DNA of 64,000 nt from Hyaloperonospora brassicae (lineage: Eukaryota > Oomycota > Peronosporomycetes > Peronosporales > Peronosporaceae). The stretch is taken from positions 1 through 64,000 of the forward strand of contig CANTFL010000579.1 of assembly GCA_947650285.1 (NCBI GenBank). The letters run 5' to 3'. The notes beneath the pieces were generated by a model, which made no database searches, was not told where the DNA came from, and was given only the letters and a program-made list of their open reading frames with translations. Each line of letters opens with the position of its first letter. Position 1 is the stretch's first letter. Shown here in pieces: positions 43,391 through 55,047 of this stretch. A program made the position numbers and the translations under genes.

Positions 43391-46300
43391 CCTGTTGTGG
43401 TATATATAATATTAAGTCCTTATATATGCGGCGATCGGAGCATTGAGGGTCGGTGAACTGGAGGCCGACGCACTCACATTAAACTGTAAAGTATTAAAAA
43501 TTCAGCATGATATGCATTATTTTGTTGTGCTAAGGATTTTGAAACAATAGTTTTCCACTTAAAGTTAGCTCTACAATATAGAAAAAAAACCAGTGCAGGA
43601 TTCGAAGTCCAACACGCGTACAATACACGTTAAGTTTCTTCGAAGGCCACATCATATCTGCCGTTGAACCTTGATAGGTATAGCTATTAGCGAATTTCTA
43701 CTGGTAGCGCCAGGAGTTCAAGTCGGCTTAGAGTGGGAACTTGCTACCGGTGACAATTAAGTCTTATGGAGCTGCGAGCTAGAAAACGAATAGATGGCAC
43801 TAATGTCTTGTCGAGTTACAAGTCAAGGACTTAAAAGACGGCACCAAATCAGTGTTGTAGAGGCACGCCGGTTGGTATCAGCCAAGGGAACCGTATATCT
43901 TCTTATCATGTGTACACTGCACCCGGTGATCTGGAAAAGAGCGTAAGACGCCGATCTCATGAATTGGTGTAAAATCTTAGAAGTTAATGTTTTAGAATCT
44001 GCTGATCTCAGGCAGGCATCTATAGAATTAAATGTGATGAATCGATCAGGAGAAAGGACCCTAACGGGCAAATTGTAAAGGTATAGAGTTATATTCCAAC
44101 GCAACATCCCAACTCGCCGACTTTACTCGTACATATTAAAGTGTTGGTGCGTTATTACTGTAGTACTACAATTTTCACTGCCATCAAATCACTTAGATCA
44201 CATAAATGTGTATACCACGTAATCGGTGTGTATCGTATAACTTACGCGGACCACGAACTGCGATTGCGATCCGCGATGTTCGATTCAGATGTTGATGCAC
44301 TTGGTGTAGGCCACATATCAAACAAGTAAGGTATGCAAATGTTCTTTACATGTCATTTATATTACTGAGATACAGCTAGGCATAGTCGTATTTTGGTATC
44401 TAACTTCAAATTAATGATTTTTATTTAATTTACGTCTGCGTTGATACCTCTTCCAAGAAGTAATAATGTGGCCAACCGGCGTCAAAAAAATTTACCGCAC
44501 ATACCAAGAATATCGACCCTGTTTTTTAAAACCAGGCCCGTGGGTTCTTAGAATCTCCCTTATAAATGCAATCTGATGCAGAAACCTTATCGGGTTATGC
44601 CAGCGATTTCTATACGGCTTTAGTGGCTCATGAAGTCGTTTCGGGCAATAACGCACTGTTGTTGGCCTGATCTAGAAGAAAGAGGTTTGCTGGTAAAAGG
44701 CAAGCAAATCCACGCAAAATGTAAAAGTCAACTTTTGGAAGATCAGGGCAACTTGTACAGAATTTTTTTATAATTACACGCGATAAGGTATTTCGATGGA
44801 TCAACAGCGAAACGTATCACGATCAAGTTTGGCAACGAAAATAATCATCAAGAAGGATGAAAACCGCTCTACCTAAAGCTAAAAAATGAAGGAGGGGACA
44901 TATTTACACAAAAACAAACAAAACTACCATATTTAATAATATTATCAACAGTAAAAAGCGTGGCGAGTGTCTTGATCCTTAGGTGACTCAATTGGCACAC
45001 ATCAGGTATAAATTGTATGTTTTAATTGAAATCTATTATAGATATTTGAAAGCATACACTTCTTAGGTTAAAGCATGTTGCCTTTTATCCAATATTTTTT
45101 AACTGTAGGAGCTGCTGCGAACCTGACGTATCTAAGCACACAAGGCTGCCGACCGAATATTGGTGATGTATTTATCGTTTGCAACGCGTAATCAGACACT
45201 ATTTTCTTTAGCACAAAGATGATATCGACAGACGCTATCAAGTAGACCGTATTCAAATAAATTACTTCGAGCTTAATTACGGAGAAGCTATCAGAATATT
45301 AAAAAACAATCTTTATTTGTCATAATCAAATACATATAATGCCTCGCTTTCACACCGGATCCTTATTTATTCAGCGTTTTAGGGGCTAATACAATAAAGT
45401 TGACGGACTTATTTTCTCAGTTTGATATTAATAAATTGAATTTTGAGTACACGGATCCTTGTCCTAGCGTTTTAAAGCTGTAGTATCACTTTTGCAACCT
45501 CGTGCTCTACGATGCCTCTCTAATCGAGCTACTTTTTAGGATATCTCAGTTCCTGGAAAACCGTTTTTATGTAAGTTGCACGCTAGGCATGACTTCATAT
45601 CTCGATTTGCTTTACTTATTTAAGTGGTGAATATTCCGTAGTGTCTAAGTTTCAACGCAGCATTCGGCAGCTTGCTCCGCAGAATGTTGTCAGCTGCACA
45701 AAGTTTTTGTGCAGAAGTACTAACGATTGAACCACGAGTGAGGCCATCGGAATCAGTTGTAAAAATTCAAACGCTTGTAAACGCACCGGTACGTTCATAA
45801 AAAGTCCATTAAATCGAAATGTGAGAGGCATCACCGCAAATTTATATGGTCAATAAATTTATGGCTCTAGGAGTACGACAATATTATATTTGATACATGG
45901 CTCGTACCTTCCGAGCCAAGATAGATCATAAATTATATCAAAGATATCCGATATGCTACTAAACCCCAGTAAGGTACAATATTTCTTGTTCAACATATCT
46001 TTATGAGGCATAAGATTACCACTACAATCTTACAAGTTACGGATGCGTCTGGTACTAGTGTGGTGTATAAACGTCTTGATTGTTAATACATATTAGTTAA
46101 CCTTCGTTAAACGTCGTATCGACGAACAGTGTGTCGGTGAGACCTTTGTTGGCAAACAGTGTGCAAATACAGAAAATAATAGGTGGTGAGCGGATTACTA
46201 TGGTAAGATGATCGTGCACATCTATTTATAACACCTGAAACTAAAGTCGCCACACCGTAGCTGCCTATAGTCTCTTTTATGAGATTCTAGACGTAAGAAA

Positions 46301-47423
46301 TAAAATTCTGCATGGCTAGGCGCATGAAGCCTTACCGTTCGAAGAATGGCTAACTAGATTTACTTAAGGCTACAATGTTACAATAAAAGCAATACTGTAT
46401 GATCATAATTTACGGCTAATTATACATTGCCGAATCGGGAGTGTGCGAGTTTGGTGACGTTGAACATTTTAGATAGTGTATAGCGCTGAAAATTCGATTT
46501 ATCAAATTTATATTTAAAAATATAAATAGAATAGAGAGCCAATAAATAGGTTCGGCAAAATATTAAAAGACACTAAGAAAGACAATGCCAATTCAATACA
46601 AGGTTATGACACGCCAACACTAAAATTCGAATTATATGTGGACAAGATACAACTTCCCATTAATCTCGAGAAAGATACCTTTAGAGACTTAGACTGGTAT
46701 GTGGTGGGGTGTTAATAACAATTTATTTGACAGTAACTTTTTTTCATTGGCGCTCAAACAACCGAACAAATGGGTAAATAATCCGCCTCCGTGCTTGTTT
46801 TCTTCCATCCTTGTGTAATCGTCAATAGGTCGTACTGCACTCTTCCAATGCACCTGTGTTGATAGAAAACTTCATCGTGTTAGATATGGAGAATACAGTC
46901 GTATGAAAATCGTTACACGACCACGGATATACTTTGACGGTGCTTGATATGACTCGCCCAGATATCTACGAGAATGCCTGGTTGGAATTTGATGCTTGAT
47001 TCGCATGAACTCCTGATATTTAACCCGCTAAGCGATATTTGATTTTGCGTCTGATCTTATGCGAGGGTTTGAGAATACTTTTACGCCTGATCCAATTCAA
47101 CTAAGAGTGATCTTATTGGTGGTCGGCTGATAATTTCAGACGTCGAGAAGCCAAAAGTAATACCCGGAAAGAGATTAGACACTTGTACATTTCAAATTAA
47201 ATTTATTTTTTTATTAAAAGTTATTTAACTAAAGTATGGAACTCTGATTACGCCTAAGGCTTGCTAAAGGATTGATCACTACGTGTCTCCTTGTGTTGTT
47301 CAGAATTGACCTTCAATCGTATTTTCATCGACGTCAAATCACTATGATCGCACCATCCGAATACCGCAGTTTAAGCGATAACACCTCTTTATGTTAGTTC
47401 CCACTAGATAAAGTAATCCATCG
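43391..47423. other. AT-rich stretch without recognisable genes
   Basis: Frames are all below about 100 codons and lack domain motifs on both strands. The only structure I see is the diverged module at 43,595-44,170 (copy of 39,230-39,760) and a short echo of it near 45,650-45,840 (TTGTAAAAATTC ... GAGAGGCA). Base composition changes clearly from the GC-balanced transposon nest to AT-rich. I see no tRNA, rRNA or host gene. Confidence 0.5.
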
Positions 47424-47603
47424 AACACGTCTTTTGACATCACGTTTTCGAAGATCACGAATTTATATATCACGTATTACCATATCCCGTATTCCAAAAT
47501 CACGTCTTTGAAGACCACGTCTTCCAATACCTCATCGCCCAATTTTGCATCGCTTAAGACCGCACTGTGAAAGATCGCGGCGGCCAAGATCGCTCAGCCT
47601 CAA
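47424..47603. repeat. 15-bp minisatellite, twelve diverged units
   Basis: Twelve consecutive 15-base units, best described as ATCACGTCTTCGAAG, for example ATCACGTTTTCGAAG, ATCACGTCTTTGAAG, ACCACGTCTTCCAAT and ATCGCGGCGGCCAAG. The phase stays exact across the array, although single units differ at up to half their positions. Surrounding DNA is AT-rich, while the array is GC-balanced. Confidence 0.7.
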
Positions 47604-50600
47604 AATATTGCGGTGTGATATACCCCAATGTGTGGCTCAAACCTATTGCAAAGCAGTACTGCGTCGCAGCGTGATCAGTACTTCAAACTTCTTGACCGGA
47701 TTCACCACAAATCCACCGAGTAGACTATGATATCCTGGATTCATTAAGCTTGCTACCAGCAAAAATAGAGCCTCGTCGACGACGAGGCGGTTTGTCATAG
47801 CCACAAAATTCTCCATTTTTATAGTCGGACGTACTTTGTCCCGGTTAACTATAAAATCACGTTAAGCGTCACCGTCTGCTCTTTGGTAATTAGTCATTAA
47901 GGGTGATATTATCGGATAAGGCGAAAGCAACAACGAAACTCCAATCTATTAGAAACGTCATACATGTACCAACCAATATATTTGCCTTATATGTGTATTT
48001 ATGTGTATGTGCGTTAAGCTGGTATTATACATTTAACAAAATTCTGTATTACACTAGATCTAACGGCATTATCGCTTAAGGTCTCGCGCTTAGCTGTCGG
48101 TAGATAAAATTTCAGCGACTGGCATCGAATATCCTCATTCTACGTTCCACAGTCACGTAGCACTCGTATTTTTATCTCTTTCATCAGTATTACCTTAGAC
48201 ATGACAAGGTTTACTTATTAAAATACACAACAACTGTTTGGTTTTAGAAATTTTTGTAAAGGGCCCGAAATTTCTCTTGATATTGCTAAATGAGCATAGA
48301 GATCCTCCTAATAACCTGATACATTAGAAACAATCCGCTTAGTTGTTGAGATTTAGTGACAACGTCAGATATCGCGAATTGATACGTATTGGCCGACTGA
48401 CGACTGACGGTCATTACGTCCTTTTGACTTTACACTGTATTAAAAGTGCTGCATTCATTTTGGTTTTTTCTTTGAAATCATTTTTATTGCATTACTTGTC
48501 AATCTGATAAGCGATGTATTGAAATCTCATTTAGAAAGGGCCTGGTGATTTGAGACCCCCACCCCTGGCGTCTAAGTGTATTTTTTAAAACCTGAGTTGG
48601 CATGATCCGGTTTCAGGCTGACGTATGCTGACCCACTACCGATATTGCTAAATCTAGTGACTCCAGTTCTAAGCGAGATAGATGGGTCGTATGTATCATA
48701 CGTATTTCTATTCATTAATCTCGTACAAACATGTGTTACTCAAATGGGTTACCGGCTGGCTCTTGACTAGCATTGTAGCGAATGTTGCGCGTGAACGGGC
48801 GCATCACATTTTCCTTGGCTGAGTTAGCAGCTCAAATCAAGCCTTGTACTATGCTCTTGGCAAAGTTAACTTCCTTTTAATTTATTTTTTAAGGTCTCCA
48901 GCCACCCAATGCGTACGGGTAGCGTGTCGTAAGACCTATGACCAAAGTCATGACGAATAGATGCAAGTCTAATTACTTTAAATCATATTTTTAGTTAGGG
49001 TGGATGCGACGTGCGTCTTTTAATTTCAACGATGCGAGGAGCCCTTATCGCGTATTCCAGCTCGACGAGCCCTCTTAACAAATATCCATTTCAACTGTCT
49101 TGTACTTTCGAGTATTTAATTTCGAGCTTTGATGTCGAAGTACGTTCGTCGACACGGTAGTGGCTTTGTAGGTTCGCTGCATTTTAAATGATTAAAATAT
49201 ACACCCCTCTACTCTCTGAATCTCACCGTATAGAAAGCCTAGTTAGGAATAAAGGTTTTCCTTTTCATTTTTTGTCAAGTAATTTACTGATGAATATAAC
49301 GATATCGACGGAATTGTTTTCCTCCAGAGAGAAAATATGGCGCTGACAACAGCTTAAACTTGAGGTCAAGCCTAAGGGTTCAACCGCAGCCCACATCGCT
49401 AAAGAGGAAGGCTCCCTCACGCGGTAGGTGAAGCTATTATAATAATATATATAAATTTGAAATTTAAATAAAAAGTCGATTTCGTTAGATGGATAGCAAA
49501 GATCCTTTACGTGTAAGGAGGGGACCTGCATTTACCTTCACATTACGAGCTACCTTTACCGGCACTGGTGCGGGTCACTGACCCCAGTACGAGCCCAACG
49601 TCGATGGCAATCGTGTGAACTAGTGTCCTGCTAAATCACGTACTCGAACGCAGAAAAAATTTGTATTAATAATGAACTATGCTTAGTAGAATGAACATAA
49701 GTGTTATAAATAGCGAATAGATACAAAATATATTCAATCAAATATTATGACTCTATTATATATCATTATATAATCATGCATGGTGGCGTAAACTAACCAT
49801 CCTTTTATTGTCAAACAGCAACGATTACTTTTATTTAGCGGCCCCTATCTATTAATGAATAGGCGCTTGAGTCACCAATACAATATACTGTACATAGTGA
49901 TATCATTATATTATTTTGTACATAATAATTTTGAAAAAAGGCCTTCTTACAATCGGCACTATTGATTTACAGGATCACCCCGCTCTAGACACAGTGATGA
50001 CAGGGGTCGCAACCCCACTTACACTTTGCATGCAGAGATAATATTGACCTCTGAACAAGCACTGAAAGAAAGAAACTGTCGAGCTGTATCGAAACGTTCA
50101 GATATAAGTATAATATTTTCCTCTCTTCCTACTATTAGAACTAAGCATGAGCGCCGCTCACCTCCATTGAACGCGTCTAGTAGCAAATGGTGACTTCTTG
50201 ATTAATGTTATGACCGATAGCAATCACGACAGTAAAGCAGTGCTGAATGTTACCTTCGACGTAAATTCACCAATACTTACCAAGCCAGGTAAGCATTGGT
50301 AAATAAATTAACTATATGAACGTTTGTATACCACTTTTTGATGGTGATGAGAATTATCTGTATCATCGTTATACCACTATGAACTTACCAATATCATTGA
50401 CTTTACACGAACAAGGGAGCGCCATTTAGAAATATATAAATTTTGTGTATAAGAGGTGTTTACATGTACGGAGAACTGCAAGTCGAATACTACGGATAAG
50501 TCGCCAAAATAAGAAGCGGCAAGATGTTGGAGTGTTGCCAGATGTGTCTTGGTGTTGTTGCTAGGATCCATGCAGGCGCATGGAAAGACATAAATTTTAA

Positions 50601-51189
50601 ACGCTAAGTCAAGAAGTGCGCGATGCCGATTGCGTATGACGTCGTCACGAAAAAATTTTTTGGCGGTGGTGATGTTATGGGTAAGTTCGAATCATTGCAG
50701 TCAGTATAATATAAAGATAGATGCAACTATAACATCAGCAGTAACTGAAATGGTACACACGTCGTATAGAAATCGCCTCCTTCTGCATACTGCATGCATG
50801 TATCAAAAATATACTAGCGCTTTGTCATGCTAAAATCTTGACAAGTCAGTATTTTTGTGAAAAGCGTATAAAAGTGATGCTTGAGTCATGGACTGTGGAA
50901 AGATACTACATTCTCACTAATTATATAGCAAACAATGCATTGTTCGAGCATACAAAATTTTCCGAAACAACAGCGCCACTGGAATGCTCCTTAATATAAA
51001 AACATGATACATCATTACAATGATTTTTAACGACATTAGCGATGTATTCAAGCGTTTTTAAGCTTTAACGGGCTACCAAGTATTTTGTAAAACATAAATG
51101 CATTGATCAGAAGGTTTAGTTTTGTGTTTGATTATAAATTGGAGCAGTATGACAATACATCGTCATCATAATTTCCGTTCGATTAATGT
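47604..51189. other. AT-rich stretch without recognisable features
   Basis: No frame over 90 codons, no protein motif, no repeat I could match elsewhere in the window and no RNA gene signature. It may be fully eroded transposon sequence or ordinary intergenic DNA. Confidence 0.45.
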
Positions 51190-52684
51190 ATGATATTTAT
51201 AGGTACCCGTTCACTCTTTGATACTTACAAAGATCCTTGCAATATCGGCCTTATTGAAGGACTGTAGCCACCCCAACTAGGTTCTTCAACCCGTTACATA
51301 CAAATGCCATAAATATTCTATGTTTTGTACACAACCCTGCGTAATACATGGCTTCTTTGTATCAACACAAAGCCTTGCTTATAAATCCGCGTTAATTTTC
51401 AACTAAACCCCGTATCAGTGCCAATAACGATACTAGTTCTCCTATACATAATAGTGTCTAAAAAACGTTAATAATGCCTGAGAAACGAGCAGCGATTTAT
51501 TCGTACGACCGCGTGAGCTCCCGCGGCGACAAGTTAAAGGGCGAAGCATGTGACCTGCGCATTGCTCTTCGTATTGTCATATCTGCTATCTGTCTCGTTG
51601 AGGTGCTGTGCAAGCTCCTCGTTTTGCTAGGTAACTGCCTTAACGACGGCAAGATACCGTTTCGTTGCTGAGCAGAGCAGCGTTTGCGCACGGACGACAA
51701 CACATCAGCTGTAACTTCTCTGTCACATCCCCTTGCAAATGTTCGGTCTATAGTTAATGGATGTCGCTCGATCGTTCTAATCACCAAAAATCGCGACTCA
51801 AACAGGTGAGCAATTGCCACATATACACATTTAAGTACCTTTGTCAGTTTAAAAATCGATTTCCAAACAAAACATTTTGATTATTTTTGTGGATTTGAAA
51901 TGTACCTTTGACCTGCCCAGGTGCTCGGATTACTGCAGTCGATCTTTGAGAATGCAGTGGCGCAGTACTGTCGCGAGAATATCATTTATGATCAGATTCA
52001 TTTGCAACGAAAGAGCGCCCGTGCGCCGACGATTTCGTGAGCTCGTTGGGTGAGACGACTGTCACCGCACACAAATTGCGTCATTTAAGTTCGACGCTGT
52101 TTATGCGACGGTTGGCCATTGACGAGCGTCTGGGTAGTGTTCCTTTGGGGGTGGCTGTTGACTAAATTGCTGTTGCTCTTGGTTTTGTGGGTTATTTCAT
52201 GCGGTGTAGGGGCCCACTGCTGCGCGAAACGAGACGGAAAGGCAATTATGTACGAGCATTGATGATTGACAAACGACTCGCAAATTTTTTTGCGCGATTG
52301 AGACAAAAAGACCATAGCGCAGTGGGGATCAATCGAAAATCCGAATGCCATCATTCTAATCAGACCGAAGTCCACAGAACATTTGACAAATTACGGGTGG
52401 ATGACCAGAATAAAAATATTAATAAATCAGGGGAAATATTAGTGTAAGGGGTACTGATACGGTGTATATTGAAAAAAGATCGCTAATTTATAAGCAAGGC
52501 TTTGTGTTGACACAAAGGTGGCCTGTATTACACAGGGTGTGTACTTAACATAGAATATTTATATGGCATTTTGTATGTAAAGGTTTGTACTACATAGTTG
52601 GAATGGCTACAGTACTTCAATGGAGCCTCTATTTCAGGGGTGTTTGTACGTATCAAAGGGTGAGTGGGTACCTATAAATATCAT
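51190..52684. mobile_element. Foldback / DNA-transposon-like element with about 240-bp inverted ends
   Basis: The left end (51,190-51,430) and the right end (52,440-52,684) are imperfect inverted repeats. Both begin ATGATATTTATAGGTACCC and share ACTGTAGCCA, AATATTCTATGTT, CAACACAAAGCCTTGCTTATA and CCGTATCAGT, at roughly 80 per cent identity by eye. About 1 kb lies between them with frames up to 107 codons and no transposase motif I recognise. I find no convincing target duplication. It may be a non-autonomous DNA transposon or an inverted duplication. Confidence 0.7.
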
Positions 52685-54605
52685 GAATTTATCCTTTAAA
52701 ATTTACATTTCGAGCGCGACAAACGCGACCGTCGACTGGATATAAAGAACAAGAAGCTATGTTTTTGACTTTTATGCCGGTATCGGCGTCTGTTGAAGCT
52801 TGCCACACCGGAGATGTCTTACAATCGTGTTAGTTTCGGTTACTCCTACTTCCAACGCTGTATGTAAAGCAATAACATGGCGTAGGATCGTTGTGGCATA
52901 ATTCTATGCTGTTGTTCGGTCCGCTGTGCAAACGCGCCAATGTGCCGCACGGCCGGCTGAATAAGAAAGACTCTGGATTGCACCTCCGTAGGGTTATATT
53001 GAATCGACATATCGCATAACGAAAAAACAAAGAGTCGCGACAAGAAATACAATGTATAGGGACGAAGCGCAACACCTACAAGTACAGTCCGCTGTACGAT
53101 CGCAATTTTTTGTAGTGAGATACTTGTGACCACGTGTATAAGGCGTAGAAGCGACTTAGAAACGTGAACTCTGAATAGGGTCTGCTTTCAGGACACTACT
53201 TGCCAAAGCTCATCGTCAAGGTCTCAAGTAGCCATTTACGCAAGGCTCGTAGTCGTGACGTCACATGAATGATCGACAATAGATGGACGTGTGCCATGTG
53301 CACTAAAATCTTCGTCAAGCTGATTGGTAGACAAGCTATTTCCATTGCTCTATCTCGTATCGTCCTGCAAAAGATTTGCATCAGTATTCAATTACCGCAG
53401 ACGACGATATCTTCTGACGTGGTTATACGCCGCGTGAAATTGATATAGGCATAGGCAGAATTAACGCGCACTATATCCGCCGACATCCTGTTTTAATTCC
53501 TTCGTCACGCTCATGATGATGCTCGTGTTTGTCGGCGAAAATGTGGACGTAGTAGTTATTATTAATGGACATAGTGGATGCCATAGTACCACCAACGTGT
53601 TTTTCGAACCAGTTATCTGTGGCATCTCTGACTTGGTTATGACTGTACGCAAGTTATAGCCAAGATGCCGGATTTGAAGACCTTCGGTAGGGACGGGATA
53701 TTACAGAAAGGTCTGTCGATTTGAGGACAACTCGAGGGCAGATAGTCATGCCGATGGTAAACTGGCACTTCACTTGCATGTACAACTATCGTTGACTTTG
53801 TACTTTACCATTGCACAACGAACTTACACTGCGCAGAGATTATGAGCATAAAAAATGGAGGAGAAAAGTGCTGTCGCATTTGCCACTATGTAACTACGTG
53901 AGAAGCTCGAATGAAGATGCGATCATGCCGTCGAAATTTAAAGAGGTTCGAAAATTGTTAGTAAATAGCGAGTTGAGTGCGCGTTTTGGTCTGGTCGAGC
54001 GCGGTTGGGAGAGATAAAGTGCTCAATAATATTATTTTTCAACTAATGACGCACATAAGGCGCAGCCTTAGCTTTATGACTAGCATCGCTTTGCTTCAAC
54101 TCGAATGTTTGCTCGCGATGTAGCGAAACAAAAGAAGGTAGTACTGAGCAGTGTGGTATAGGATTCTATCATTTACCTTGTTTATACCTCTACCCATTTT
54201 TCTCGTGTGGTCGTTCCTGTCTACTCGATTATTAAATGTCAATTATCGTGTCTGACTATGAATTTACCTTGCGAACAGAACATCATCTGCCGCAATCACC
54301 ATCGCCGTCCGACGCGCTTCCTGCGCGCCCGTACTTACAGCAAAACTCCTTTACAACATCGAACAGATGGGAGAAAGAAATACGGTTTATTTATAACTAT
54401 TGACGACTGCACTGTGGCGCAGCAGTTTGACCAGATGATGAAACAACATTTCGATTGCGCCTAGTTTAATCCCCACCTTCATTTATTATCGCCTTGCTCG
54501 TGTTCACACGTCTGTCTCTTAATTGATGGTATTGACGATGTATATATCACGTATATTTTAAAGCGTTAGAGGCACTAGATGATGGGGAAAATGAAGGACA
54601 TTTGC
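52685..54605. other. AT-rich stretch without recognisable genes
   Basis: Several short frames (60-95 codons) on both strands, with no domain, signal peptide or neighbour logic that would make one a gene. The right border is the decayed family-2 LTR at 54,606. Confidence 0.45.
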
Positions 54606-55047
54606 TGTAACGGGGTTACGCAACGTGTGTGGATTACACAAGGGACGGAGTCCCATTAAAAATGAAATTGGAACACCATATCAGTTGTTGGGAGCTGAAG
54701 TGTGTCAGCCACCGAAATCCGTGTCTCTTTTAGGAGATGCTAATCAAAACATTAGCGATTTGATTAGGTACGTTAGTCTTTCGATAAAAGAAGAAATAGA
54801 GTTCAGTCCCCCATTTAATCTCTTAAAGACATGTGTTTTTGAGATCGATAATAGTCTAGCATTCGCCTTGTTTAAGCAGCTACTCTAAGAGAACTCTGTG
54901 CTGCGATTTTCTAAATCGTGTGGTCTCTGGAACAGGGACCGTAAGCTCTCTGCGCTTGTTGACTCTCTGAGCCGGGCTCTTTAATTAAAGTTGCTCGTAG
55001 AGTGTTGAGTCTTCCTCTAACTAAATGAATCGTGTAGCTCCGCAACA
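54606..55047 (+). repeat. Decayed family-2 5' LTR
   Basis: It starts TGTAACGGGGTTAC and ends GCTCCGCAACA, matching the 477-bp LTR with gaps and many substitutions. The hairpin chain of the young LTR is recognisable (CTGGAACAGGGACCGTAAGC), but several arms have mismatches. The primer-site region follows, and there is no 3' partner because the element is truncated. Confidence 0.8.

Noticed and set aside
51497..51820. 107-codon minus ORF in the foldback element as a transposase
   Set aside because: Too short, with no DDE or helix-turn-helix motif visible.
53196..53381. Short minus ORF with RALR
   Set aside because: Same reasoning: no signal peptide followed by effector-like sequence; only 61 codons.
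54207..54464. Short ORF with RFLR, resembling an RXLR effector motif
   Set aside because: The N-terminus is not a convincing signal peptide, there is no dEER motif, and the region is AT-rich eroded DNA; a chance four-residue match is likely.
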